A DNA stretch of 64,000 bases from Bosea sp. (in: a-proteobacteria) (GTDB lineage: Bacteria > Pseudomonadota > Alphaproteobacteria > Rhizobiales > Beijerinckiaceae), in assembly GCA_023910605.1 (NCBI GenBank), contig JAAVVV010000001.1, positions 1,726,698 through 1,790,697 of the forward strand, in the 5' to 3' direction. Positions within the stretch are counted from its first letter, which is position 1. Every line of letters starts with the position of its first letter. The position numbers and the translations under genes are program-made. Below the pieces are notes generated by a model. It saw nothing but the letters and a program-made list of their open reading frames with translations, was not told where the DNA came from and ran no database searches. Below are positions 1 to 8,185 of the stretch, one piece after another.

Positions 1-540
1 GGCGGTCTCGGCGCCCTGAGTCTGCGGGCGGTGGCCCGGCGTGCGGGAGTCTCCCACGCAGCGCCGGCGCATCACTTCGCATCGCTTGGGCTGTTCCTGT
101 CGGCCTGCGCCGCATCCGGCTTTGCCGAATTCTCCGAAGCCTTGCTGGCTGCGCGCGCTCGCGGGCACACTCCTGCGCTGGCCATGGCCGAGATGGGCCG
201 GGCCTATCTCGCCTTTGCGAGGGCGCATCCGGCGCTCTTCCGGCTGATGTTCAACCATGACGCGATCGCGCAGCGGACGGCCGAACATGCCGAGGAGGGC
301 GCAAGGGCTTACCAGATCCTGGTCGACGCCGTGCGTGCGCTGGATGAGCGCGTGGATGACGAGACGCTTGAGTTTCGCACCCTTGCAATCTGGTCCCTGG
401 CGCATGGTCATGCCGATCTGATGCTGGAGCGGCAGGTCGGCGCGCGTTGCGATGCACCGGATCAGGTTCTGCCGATGGCTCAGCAGCAGGTGGCCCGCGC
501 GCTGTTGGTGCTGATGCGCGGATTTGATGCCTCTTCATGA
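1..540 (+). CDS. TetR/AcrR-family regulator, C-terminal part (5' end outside window)
   Basis: The reading frame is open from base 1 and ends at TGA 538-540, so the gene starts upstream of the window. The first visible residues (SLRAVARRAGVS, then AAPAHHF) match the recognition helix and following turn of a TetR DNA-binding domain. The remaining 150 or so residues are helical and hydrophobic, as expected of a ligand-binding and dimerisation domain; the segment AFARAHPALFRLMF is typical of the WHG-type TetR C-terminal domain. Family members repress neighbouring genes until they bind a small ligand; the target and ligand cannot be inferred here. The next gene is on the opposite strand and converges on it. 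Confidence 0.85.
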   Translation, partial: GGLGALSLRAVARRAGVSHAAPAHHFASLGLFLSACAASGFAEFSEALLAARARGHTPALAMAEMGRAYLAFARAHPALFRLMFNHDAIAQRTAEHAEEGARAYQILVDAVRALDERVDDETLEFRTLAIWSLAHGHADLMLERQVGARCDAPDQVLPMAQQQVARALLVLMRGFDASS

Positions 541-566
541 AAACGCCCGGCCTGATGGCCGGGCGT
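541..566 (-). terminator. Hairpin terminator between TetR gene and PRC-barrel gene
   Basis: CGCCCGGCC, a TGAT loop and GGCCGGGCG form a perfect 9-bp stem. The A-run at 541-544 gives a T-run on the minus strand, so it fits best as the terminator of the minus-strand PRC-barrel gene. It overlaps the end region of the convergent TetR gene and may serve both. Confidence 0.7.
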
Positions 567-607
567 GATCTGTCATTCGGGCACGGAAGTGCGGCCTGAA
601 ATCTGGA

Positions 608-1273
608 TCAGGGACGCGGAGGCGTGGCGCTGGTGCCCGTGCCTGTGCTCGTGCCTGTGCCGCTGCCAGTGCCGGTCATGCCGGTCGAGCCGGTTGTACC
701 GACCCTGCGCGTCCCTTCGGCGTCGAAGGCGGGAGCGCTTTCGAGGTCGGCGCGGGTCATGCCGCGCAGCACGATGCGGTCAGGGTGGAGCGTGCCATGC
801 GCGGCCATGCCCGTGGTCCCCGTGACGCCGATCCCCGTGACGCCGGGCGTCGTGCCCGTCCCGGTCGCGCGGGTGCCCGTCGTCGCGGCGCTCTGGATTT
901 CCAGCGCCTCGAACGGCACCGCGACATCCTTCTGGCCGATGCCGAGGAAGCCGCCGACGCCGACCACGACGGCCACGACGCGACCGTCGCGTCCGATCAG
1001 CAGGTCATTGATGTCGCCGATGTTCTCATTGTTCATGCCGTAGACATTCGTGCCGGTGAGGTCCGAGCCGAGCATCTGCCCCGGCTGCGGCGTGGCCACG
1101 GCCTGCATGGCGGCGCGTGCGCCCTGCTGGACGCCCCCGGTTGCGCCCATGGGCTGCTGGGTCTGCATATTGGTGTTCGGCTGCGTCGTCGGCGCGCCGG
1201 TCGTCTGGGCCGCGACGGGCGCGACAAGGGCAGCGCTCAGCAGCAACGCTGCAAAACTGACATGGGTTTTCAT
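608..1273 (-). CDS. Exported PRC-barrel domain protein
   Basis: 221 residues when started at 1273, where GGAGGATCATCC precedes the ATG; the frame is open further upstream but has no good ribosome site there. Residues 1-23 (MKTHVSFAALLLSAALVAPVAAQ) are a Sec signal peptide. The middle holds a PRC-barrel (GTNVYGMNNENIGDINDLLI, then VVVGVGGFLGIGQKDVAVPFEAL). The C-terminus is low complexity, rich in Thr and Gly, with repeated TGTG runs. PRC-barrel proteins of this type are common exported stress-related proteins in Hyphomicrobiales; the molecular role is unknown. A strong EcfG-type promoter lies 43 bases upstream of the start, which suggests general stress control. Confidence 0.85.
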   Translation of the reverse strand: MKTHVSFAALLLSAALVAPVAAQTTGAPTTQPNTNMQTQQPMGATGGVQQGARAAMQAVATPQPGQMLGSDLTGTNVYGMNNENIGDINDLLIGRDGRVVAVVVGVGGFLGIGQKDVAVPFEALEIQSAATTGTRATGTGTTPGVTGIGVTGTTGMAAHGTLHPDRIVLRGMTRADLESAPAFDAEGTRRVGTTGSTGMTGTGSGTGTSTGTGTSATPPRP

Positions 1274-1316
1274 GGATGATCCTCCATTTGCGATTGAAAA
1301 GACTGAGTGCTGAATC

Positions 1317-1341
1317 AACGGGTTGGGAACGCGATGGTTCC
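1317..1341 (-). promoter_or_regulatory. EcfG-type promoter upstream of PRC-barrel gene
   Basis: On the minus strand the sequence reads GGAAC-N16-CGTT, an exact match to the alphaproteobacterial EcfG consensus. The CGTT lies 43 bases from the start codon at 1273. The EcfG gene itself is encoded at 16.9 kb in this window. Confidence 0.7.
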
Positions 1342-1450
1342 GCTCGCGGATGCCTTGCCAGCCCTGTCAGCCCTGCCCTGCCGCGCTCCAGCCGCAAATG
1401 GACAGGCCCGTCGGAGCGGGCCGTTCCTGCATGACCTGAGAATGAGCCGA

Positions 1451-1678
1451 TCAGCCGCGCGAGATGGAGCCTGCCGCGCGCGCACTGGCGCCTTCGCCGG
1501 CCGTGGCGCCGGCGCCGCTGCCGGCATTGCCGATGCGGGCCGTGCCCTGCCGGGTGCTGCCGCTGCGCTTCCAGAGCCGGTAGATGACATAGCCAAGGCC
1601 GCCCAGAAGCAGCCTCGACCTGAGCCACGAGCCAAGGCCCCTGCGATTGTCGTGATCGTAGTGCTGTCCGTGATGCAT
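1451..1678 (-). CDS. Small His/Arg-rich protein with one hydrophobic segment
   Basis: 75 residues. The start is supported by CAGGAGGATCGG directly before the ATG. The N-terminus is charged and His-rich (MHHGQHYDHDNRRG), followed by a short hydrophobic stretch (LLLGGLGYVIYRLW) that could be a membrane anchor, then a Gly/Ala-rich tail. No family is recognised. It is a single gene between the PRC-barrel gene and the YhaN operon, all on the minus strand. A longer frame (1315-1716) on the same strand is out of frame and has no such ribosome site. Confidence 0.6.
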   Translation of the reverse strand: MHHGQHYDHDNRRGLGSWLRSRLLLGGLGYVIYRLWKRSGSTRQGTARIGNAGSGAGATAGEGASARAAGSISRG

Positions 1679-1774
1679 CCGATCCTCCTGTATGGCGATT
1701 GCCCGAAAACAATCACCGCAGACAGCGATTGTTCCGCTGCTGCGACAGGGTGACAGAGGCCGTGCGGCGATGCC

Positions 1775-4456
1775 TCAGCCAGGCACGAGGCTCAGCCTCA
1801 AGCCGCCCAGTCGCGCGAAGGCGCGGGTCCGGCAGGTGAGGATGATGACCTGCTGCTGGCGGCCCGCGCGCGCCAGCGCATCGAACATGCGCTCGATACG
1901 GTCGTCGTCGGCAAAGACGAGCGCATCATCGAGCACGATCGGCACGCTCTGCCCGCGCTCGGCCAGCATGGAGCCCATGGCGAGGCGGGTCAGCACGGCG
2001 ATCTGTTCCTTCGTGCCGTCCGAGAGCAGGTCGATGCTCTGCGCGCCAAGCCCGGCGCGATTCAGCGCATGGACGCGGAAGCCGTCGCCCAGTTCAGGTT
2101 CCGCCGCCGCAAAGACATCGGCCAGATAAGGCTTGAGATGGCGCTTGATCGGCGCGTTGAGCCGCTCGCGCTGTTCGGCGTGGCAGCGCGCGACGGTGTC
2201 GTGCAGAAGTTGCAGCATACGCACCCGCCGCTGATGCCGCTCGGTCTCGCGCTGCCACAGCGCAAGCTCATCGGTCATCATGGCTGCGCGTTCGCCAAGA
2301 CCCTCGGCGCCGGCGTTCTGTATCTGGCCTTCGAGATTGGCGATCACGAGGTCGAGTTCGCCAATCCGCCCGCGCTGCTGCGCCAGCGCAGAGCGCAGCC
2401 GCACGCAGCGATTGTCCAGCCGCTCGATCTCGGCCGGGTCAGGCGTCTTGCTGCGCAGGGTCGCAAGGGCCTCGGCGGCGGCGCCTTTGGCCAGCCGTGC
2501 CTGCGCCAACCCGGCCTCGCACTGCGCCATGATCGCGTGGCGCCCAGCGTCCGGCAGCAGCGCGAGGTCCTGGTCGAGCGATCGCGCCCCCTCGGCGCGC
2601 TCGGCGTCGAGGCGGCCCAGCTCCTGCGCCAGGATCTTGAGGATGTCGTTGGCGCCGTCCTTGACAGCATCCAGCCGCACGCGGGCCGCGCGGGCCTCGT
2701 CTTGCCTCGCCTCGGCCAGCGCCACGTGCTGCTCCAGGCTGGCGAGGTCCGGGAGTGCATCGAGGCCTGCTTCCGCCAGCGTCCGGGCCGCCAGCCGGTC
2801 CGCAGCCGCAAGCTCGCCGTCGATCCGCGCCAGCTCGGCTGAGAGAGCGGCAGGGGAGGCGCCCAGCGCCTTGAGTGCCGTGGCGATGGCTTGCCTCTCG
2901 CCTTCGACCTCGCGCCGCGCCTCGTGCGCCCGGCGCAATTCCCCGGCGGATGCAAGCCCGCAGCGCGCCAGCAGCGCCTCGAGCTGCGAACCCCGCGCCT
3001 GCCGCGCCTCCATCTGCTCGGCTCCATAGCCTGCCGGCGGAACCACGCTGATGCGCGCGAGGTCGCCCACCTGGATCTCGATCGGCGCCGTCACCGGCTG
3101 CGAGAGCGCCTGCGTGATCGTCGCGCCATCCAGCGTCACCTGCCCTGCGCCCGAGGTCAGCATCTCGATGCCCAGCCGCGCGGCTCCGGCCTTGAGCCGC
3201 GCCTCGGCGAGATCGATGTCCCGTTCCAGCGCGTCGAGTTCGCGCACCGCCTCGGCGCTTGCGGCGTTGTCGGCGAGCGCGGCATCGGCGCTCGAAAGGC
3301 GCTGCCCCAAATCGGCGAGCGTGGTCCGGCGTTGGGAGAGCGCGCTGCGGTTTGTCGCGCTGGCGATGGCGGCGCGAAAGCCGTGCGCCATCCGCAGCTT
3401 CGCGTCATCGGCAGCGCCCGCCCTGGCCAGCGCATCGATTTCGGCCTGGGCGCTGGCCTGCCGGTCCAGCGCCTCCCGTTCCTCCCGGGCGATGGAAGCG
3501 AGCCGCCGCGCCAGCGCGTCCTGCCTTTGCCGCGTCTCGTCGATGCGTGCGGCCCTCTCCAGAATCTCATCCCGGCGCCGCTCGGCTGCGGCAAGGATCG
3601 CCTGCGCCTGTGCCTCGGCCAGTTCCAGCGGGGCCAGCCGGGCCGCAGCGGCGCGCGCCTCGCCCAGTTCGCGCTCGGCCTCGGCGGCGGATGTCTGCAT
3701 CTCGGCGAGTTGTGCGGGGTCGGCAACCTTGGCGCGCTCCTGACGCGCCTCCCCAACCTGCGTGATTTGCGCATCCACGGCCGCCAGCCGTCGCTCGATC
3801 ACGGACAGCTCCGCCGCCGTTGCCTCAACCTGCCCCAGCGCCGCGGCGAGGGGCCCGCCCGCCTTGGCCTTGCCCTTCTCGGTCACGAGCACGCCAAGGT
3901 CGCGGGCGAGTTCTGCCTGTAGCACGCGGGCGCGTTCGCCGCCCACCAGCGCGCCCACTTCAGCCTCGATGGCGGCATTCAGGGCTCCGCTGGCGGCATG
4001 GGTCGGCTTTGGCGGGTGAAAGGAATCGCCCTGCGCCACCCAGAGCAGCCCGAAGGCTGCGTCATCGACCGAGCGGCCCGAGCCGGGCGCGATGCCGAGC
4101 AGGCTCCAAACGCTTTCATCTGCCTCGCTGCCGCGGGCGATCTCCAACCCGTCGCGGCTGAGCGAGGCCGATGCGCCGCGCAGGAAGGATTTGCGGATCT
4201 GGTAGGCATGGACTCCCAGCGAAAAGCCGAGCGTGACGATCAAGGACAGCGACAGCCCGGCGGTGGCCAGTTGCTGCACATGAAACGCCTTTGTGCTGTG
4301 GCGCTCGAACAGGCAGATACGCAGGGCGCGGAACAGCGTCGACTTGCCGGCCTCATTGGGCTCGCACAGCACGTTCACGCCGTCGCCAAAGCCCTGGACC
4401 GACATGCGGCCGTTGAAGCGACCCGCGCCCTCCACCGTAAGATGCGTGATCTTCAC
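1775..4456 (-). CDS. YhaN-like (SbcC-type) AAA ATPase with long coiled coil
   Basis: 893 residues. The N-terminus (MKITHLTVEGAGRFNG) and the P-loop (EPNEAGKSTLFRAL, about residues 33-46) are typical of the YhaN/SbcC/RecF group. Residues about 180-770 are rich in Ala, Glu, Arg and Gln and read as two coiled-coil arms. An ABC signature (LSDGTKEQIAVLTRLAMG) and Walker B (VPIVLDDALVFADDD) close the head near the C-terminus. Such proteins pair with an SbcD/YhaO-like phosphoesterase as a DNA-end or hairpin processing nuclease. The start ATG overlaps the stop of the upstream phosphoesterase gene by four bases, so the two are translationally coupled. Confidence 0.9.
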   Translation of the reverse strand: MKITHLTVEGAGRFNGRMSVQGFGDGVNVLCEPNEAGKSTLFRALRICLFERHSTKAFHVQQLATAGLSLSLIVTLGFSLGVHAYQIRKSFLRGASASLSRDGLEIARGSEADESVWSLLGIAPGSGRSVDDAAFGLLWVAQGDSFHPPKPTHAASGALNAAIEAEVGALVGGERARVLQAELARDLGVLVTEKGKAKAGGPLAAALGQVEATAAELSVIERRLAAVDAQITQVGEARQERAKVADPAQLAEMQTSAAEAERELGEARAAAARLAPLELAEAQAQAILAAAERRRDEILERAARIDETRQRQDALARRLASIAREEREALDRQASAQAEIDALARAGAADDAKLRMAHGFRAAIASATNRSALSQRRTTLADLGQRLSSADAALADNAASAEAVRELDALERDIDLAEARLKAGAARLGIEMLTSGAGQVTLDGATITQALSQPVTAPIEIQVGDLARISVVPPAGYGAEQMEARQARGSQLEALLARCGLASAGELRRAHEARREVEGERQAIATALKALGASPAALSAELARIDGELAAADRLAARTLAEAGLDALPDLASLEQHVALAEARQDEARAARVRLDAVKDGANDILKILAQELGRLDAERAEGARSLDQDLALLPDAGRHAIMAQCEAGLAQARLAKGAAAEALATLRSKTPDPAEIERLDNRCVRLRSALAQQRGRIGELDLVIANLEGQIQNAGAEGLGERAAMMTDELALWQRETERHQRRVRMLQLLHDTVARCHAEQRERLNAPIKRHLKPYLADVFAAAEPELGDGFRVHALNRAGLGAQSIDLLSDGTKEQIAVLTRLAMGSMLAERGQSVPIVLDDALVFADDDRIERMFDALARAGRQQQVIILTCRTRAFARLGGLRLSLVPG

Positions 4457-5586
4457 GGCGCGGCCTCCCTGGCGCCACGCCCCGCGCTGCGCGTGTAAAG
4501 CTCCACCAGCGCCTCCTCAGCGAGCCGGCGTGCATCCGCATCCAGCGCGCCATCCTGCGCCATGGCGAGCAGCTGGTCCGTGCTCCGGCGCAGAACGCCG
4601 TCGAAGTCGATGGCCTCGAGATCGGCAAGGCTCGGCTTTGCCGATAGCCCCCTGCGCTCCACGTCGAGCCAGAGCATCGCGGCCTGCAACCCGTCCAGGC
4701 TGTCCTGCAGCGCCGCATGCGCCTCGAGCGGCAGCGCGCCTTCAAGGTCGAGCCGCATCACCATGCTGCTCAGCCCCGTCATGCCCCGGATCTGCCGATC
4801 GAGGTCAGGGATGGCCGCAGGATCGTCGAGCCGGCGGCTCTGGCGCATCCAGCGGTGCCTGCCGACCACGCGGCGCTCGACCTGCGGCGTCGCGCCGGGG
4901 CCTTCGATGCTCACGATCAGGGCCACGCCCTCCGGCTGGCTGTCGAAACGGTCCGGCTCCGGCGTGCCGGCATAGTGCAGGCGCGGCCCGATCTCGACCG
5001 TGCGGTGCCAGTCCCCGAGCGCGAGGTAATCGAGCCCGGCAAGGCGCGGCCGCGCCGCGTCGATCGGATTGCCGGCCTCGCCCTCGGCGCCGAAATCGGT
5101 GACCGAGCCATGTGCAAGCCCGATGCGCAGCGCGCCGGCCGGGCTCTCCGCTGCATCCATCCAGACGGTGAGGTCGCGCACCTCGCTCTTGCGCATCAGC
5201 GGGGCGGGGAAGAGCACCGCCCCGTCCAGACTGAAGGGCTGCGGCGCGAGATGCGTGACGACGTTACCCGGCAGGCCAAGGTCCTGCACGCAGTCCCAGA
5301 GGCCGCGCGGGCGGTGCGGATCGTGATTGCCCGGGATGAGATGCCAGCGCACGGACGGATGCTGGCGCATGCGTTCGAGCGGCTCGCGCAGCGTGCGCGG
5401 CAACGGAGCTTCGTGGTCATAGATGTCGCCGGCGACAAGCACGTCGCTCACGCCCTCGGCCCGCGCCAGCGCCCCGATCGCGCTGATGCAGTCGAGCCGC
5501 GCCTGCTGCAGCACCGGCTCCTTCTCGCCGAACAGGCGGAACACCTTGCCGATTTGCCAGTCGGCCGTGTGGATGAACCGCATCAT
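4453..5586 (-). CDS. YhaO/SbcD-like DNA repair metallophosphoesterase
   Basis: 377 residues. All Mre11-type metal-binding motifs are visible: HTADWQIGK at residues 6-14, GDIYDHEAP, GNHDPHR, and a later LAHGS plus LGDWHRT. These coordinate two metal ions, normally manganese, for single-strand endonuclease and 3'-5' exonuclease activity in this family. It is the first gene of a two-gene operon with the YhaN-like ATPase (ATGA overlap at 4453-4456). Its products should form an Mre11-Rad50-like complex; repair of broken ends or removal of hairpins is the likely role. A distinct phage-defence role is possible but nothing in the neighbourhood supports it. Confidence 0.9.
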   Translation of the reverse strand: MMRFIHTADWQIGKVFRLFGEKEPVLQQARLDCISAIGALARAEGVSDVLVAGDIYDHEAPLPRTLREPLERMRQHPSVRWHLIPGNHDPHRPRGLWDCVQDLGLPGNVVTHLAPQPFSLDGAVLFPAPLMRKSEVRDLTVWMDAAESPAGALRIGLAHGSVTDFGAEGEAGNPIDAARPRLAGLDYLALGDWHRTVEIGPRLHYAGTPEPDRFDSQPEGVALIVSIEGPGATPQVERRVVGRHRWMRQSRRLDDPAAIPDLDRQIRGMTGLSSMVMRLDLEGALPLEAHAALQDSLDGLQAAMLWLDVERRGLSAKPSLADLEAIDFDGVLRRSTDQLLAMAQDGALDADARRLAEEALVELYTRSAGRGAREAAP

Positions 5587-5838
5587 CGATTCGCCGTCCC
5601 TGATCGCCCCGCAGTAATCTTAGCGATCTGCGGCTTGCGAGGCGATACGGTATCGGCAGGACATCGGGTCGGCGACGTCGTGGCGCGCTGCGCTGGGCGG
5701 CAGCCCGCTCCCGTCACGCTTCGGCGTCCCGGCCCGGCTATCGGTTGCGCCGGCAGTGGTCACGGCGCCGTGATGGAAGGGCGCGTCCGGGCCTTCCCTG
5801 TCGGAACCAATCAGGTCGCCCGGCATTGAACGCCCATC

Positions 5839-6960
5839 ATGTTCAAAAGCTTCTTCCAGGGCGGGTTCGAGTGCTCGACGCATCGTCGTGACGATGGCGT
5901 GCGCCTCGACATCATCGCCGCCACCCGCCACGATGTGATGGCGGCGCAGGACTATGCGCTGCTGCACGGGCTAGGCGTGTACACGGTTCGCGATGGCGCG
6001 CGCTGGCATCTGATCGAGGGCGCGCCCGGTCATTATGACTGGTCGAGCCTGCTGCCCATGCTGGACGCGGCCAGGCTGACCCGCACCGAGGTGATCTGGG
6101 ACCTGCTGCACTATGGCTGGCCGGACCATCTCGACATCTGGTCGAGCGCCTTCGTGGACCGGTTCGCGGCCTTCGCCGGCGCGCTCGCCCGGCTCGTTCG
6201 CGATCGCGGCGACGAGGTTCCGTGGTACTGCCCGGTCAACGAGATTTCCTTCATGTCATGGGCGGGAGGGGACTTCGCCATCTTCAACCCGTGCGCGCGC
6301 GGGCGGGGCGACGAACTCAAGCGCCAGCTGGTTCGTGCGGCCATCGCGGCCATGGATGCGATCTGGGCGGTCGATCCGCGCGCCCGCTTCGTCCACGCCG
6401 ATCCGCTGATCCATGTCCATCCCGTGCCGGGAAGCTCGTCGACGCAGGGCCGCGCCCGCCGCCACACCCGCGCGCAGTACCAGGCCTGGGACATGATGTC
6501 CGGCCGCTCCTGGCCCGGGCTTGGCGGCAAGCCGGAATATCTCGATGTGCTGGGCGTGAACTACTATTGCCACAACCAGTGGGTGGTGGGGGCGGGCCCG
6601 CTGGACTGGCAGGGCAGCGACAGCCGCTTCATCCCCTTGCGCGACCTGCTGGCGCGAGCCCATCGCCGCTACGGACGGCCCATGTTCATCGCGGAAACCG
6701 GGATCGAGGCCGGGCTGAGGCCGCAATGGTTCGACTATGTCTGCGGCGAGGTCTTCGCAAGCATGGAGGCGGGGGTCCCGATCGGCGGAATCTGCCTCTA
6801 TCCCATCATGAACCATCCCGGCTGGGATGATGATCGCCACTGCCCCAACGGCCTGATCGACTACGACCGCCGCAGCTTCCGCCGTTCCGTCCATGCGCCG
6901 TTGGCCGAGGCGCTGTTTCGCCAGCGGGATCTCCGCGCCGGGCTGCGACGAAGCGCCTGA
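5839..6960 (+). CDS. Clan A glycoside hydrolase (GH1-like beta-glycosidase)
   Basis: 373 residues with no signal peptide. A TIM-barrel glycosidase is indicated by CPVNEISF (likely acid/base Glu about 135) and FIAETGIEAG (likely nucleophile Glu about 286). LDVLGVNYYCHNQW precedes the second Glu as in GH1 and GH5-like enzymes. It is shorter than classical GH1 beta-glucosidases (about 450), so substrate is uncertain. The gene faces a UDP-galactopyranose mutase and a glycosyltransferase across a shared terminator, which suggests a role in the same glycan or glycolipid. The ribosome site before the ATG is weak. Confidence 0.75.
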   Translation: MFKSFFQGGFECSTHRRDDGVRLDIIAATRHDVMAAQDYALLHGLGVYTVRDGARWHLIEGAPGHYDWSSLLPMLDAARLTRTEVIWDLLHYGWPDHLDIWSSAFVDRFAAFAGALARLVRDRGDEVPWYCPVNEISFMSWAGGDFAIFNPCARGRGDELKRQLVRAAIAAMDAIWAVDPRARFVHADPLIHVHPVPGSSSTQGRARRHTRAQYQAWDMMSGRSWPGLGGKPEYLDVLGVNYYCHNQWVVGAGPLDWQGSDSRFIPLRDLLARAHRRYGRPMFIAETGIEAGLRPQWFDYVCGEVFASMEAGVPIGGICLYPIMNHPGWDDDRHCPNGLIDYDRRSFRRSVHAPLAEALFRQRDLRAGLRRSA

Positions 6961-6977
6961 ACACACCCCCCCTGATG

Positions 6978-7010
6978 AAAGCCTCAACGGATCGCTCCGT
7001 TCAGGCTTTT
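6978..7010. terminator. Bidirectional hairpin terminator between glycosidase gene and glf
   Basis: AAAGCCT, ACGGA, a TCGC loop, TCCGT and AGGCTTTT form an interrupted stem with A-run on one side and T-run on the other. It lies in the 87-base gap between two convergent genes. Confidence 0.75.
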
Positions 7011-7047
7011 GCATGTCAGGCCCCAACTCAGGCCGTCATCGGGCCGT

Positions 7048-8181
7048 TCACACGGCGGCAAGGCGCGGGCTGTCGCCAAGCTTGGCCGGCACATCCTCCT
7101 GGATGCGGCGGAAGGTGGCCAGCGCCTGACCCACCACCTGGTCCATGTTGTAGTAGCGATAGCTCGCCAGCCGGCCCACGAACCATGTGTCCACCTCAGC
7201 CAGCGCCAGCGCCTCATAGCGCTTGTAGAGAGCCTGGTTCTCCGCGCGGGGCACCGGATAATAGGGGTCGCCCTCGTCGGTGGGATATTCGCGGGTGATG
7301 GTTGTCTTCGGGTGCTCTTGGCCCGTGAGGTGCTTGTACTCCGAGATGCGCGTGAAGGCTTCCGTCTGCGGATAATTCACGGTGCCCACCGGCTGGTGTT
7401 GGGCCATGTCCAGCGTCTCGTGCTCGAAGCGCAGCGAGCGGTAGGGCAGCTTGCCGAAGCGGTGTCCGTAGAATTCGTCGATCGGCCCGGTGTAGATCAG
7501 CCGCTTGTGCGGGATGATGTCCCGGACCTGGCGATAATCGCTCTGGAGCATAACCTTGATGTTGGGGTGATCCAGCATCTTCTGGAACATGCGCGTGTAG
7601 CCATGCAGCGGCATGCACTGGAACGTGTCCGTGAAGTAGCGGTCATCCCGGTTGGTGCGGGTCGGCACCCGCGCCGTCACCGATTTGTCGAGCTGCGAGG
7701 GATCGAGCCCCCACTGCTTGCGCGTGTAGCCCTGGAAGAACTTCTCATAGAGATCGCGGCCGATGGCCGAGACCACGACGTCTTCCGATGTCCGCACCTC
7801 TGCCACAGGCTCCGCCCGCGAAGCGAAGAAGCTGATCAATTCCTCCGGGGTGAGCGAGAGCCCGTAAAGCGCGTTCACCGTGTCGAGATTGATCGGCATC
7901 GGCACGCGCTTGCCGTCCACCTCGGCCAGCACACGATGCTCATAGGGCCTCCAGGCGGTGAACCGGGACAGATACTTCACGATCGGGTCGGCGTTGGTGT
8001 GGAAGATGTGCGGGCCGTACTGATGCATCAGGATGCCTGCGTCGTCATGACGATCGAAGGCATTGCCAGCGATATGCTTGCGCCGGTCGATGATCAGCAC
8101 GGTTTCGTTGCGTTCGCAGGCGATGCGTTCAGCCAGCACGCTGCCCGCGAAGCCCGCTCCGACGATGAGCCAGTCGAACAT
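7048..8181 (-). CDS. glf: UDP-galactopyranose mutase
   Basis: 377 residues, a normal length for bacterial Glf. The N-terminus has the FAD-binding Rossmann motif VGAGFAGSVLAERIA followed by NETVLIIDRRKHIAGNAFD. Family-typical segments follow, such as HQYGPHIFHTNADPIVKYL, GYTRKQWGLDPSQL and the late GRLASYRYYNMDQVVGQAL. It interconverts UDP-galactopyranose and UDP-galactofuranose in the cytoplasm, giving the donor for galactofuranose-containing glycans. It lies 4 bases after the glycosyltransferase gene and is surely co-transcribed with it. Confidence 0.95.
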   Translation of the reverse strand: MFDWLIVGAGFAGSVLAERIACERNETVLIIDRRKHIAGNAFDRHDDAGILMHQYGPHIFHTNADPIVKYLSRFTAWRPYEHRVLAEVDGKRVPMPINLDTVNALYGLSLTPEELISFFASRAEPVAEVRTSEDVVVSAIGRDLYEKFFQGYTRKQWGLDPSQLDKSVTARVPTRTNRDDRYFTDTFQCMPLHGYTRMFQKMLDHPNIKVMLQSDYRQVRDIIPHKRLIYTGPIDEFYGHRFGKLPYRSLRFEHETLDMAQHQPVGTVNYPQTEAFTRISEYKHLTGQEHPKTTITREYPTDEGDPYYPVPRAENQALYKRYEALALAEVDTWFVGRLASYRYYNMDQVVGQALATFRRIQEDVPAKLGDSPRLAAV

Positions 8182-8185
8182 CGGC

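Noticed and set aside
1405-1422. Hairpin GGCCCG-loop-CGGGCC as a terminator of the 75-residue gene
   Set aside because: The stem is only 6 bp and no T-run follows on either strand.
1711-1735. EcfG-like promoter before the 75-residue protein gene
   Set aside because: A minus-strand GGAAC is present but the nearest GTT is 19-20 bases away, outside the usual 16-17 spacing.
4453-5586. Phage-defence reading of the YhaN/YhaO pair
   Set aside because: No defence genes, integrases or transfer signs are nearby; the pair is a common chromosomal repair-type operon.
5803-5830. EcfG-like box before the glycosidase gene
   Set aside because: GGAAC is present but the -10 position reads CATT and lies too close to the start codon.
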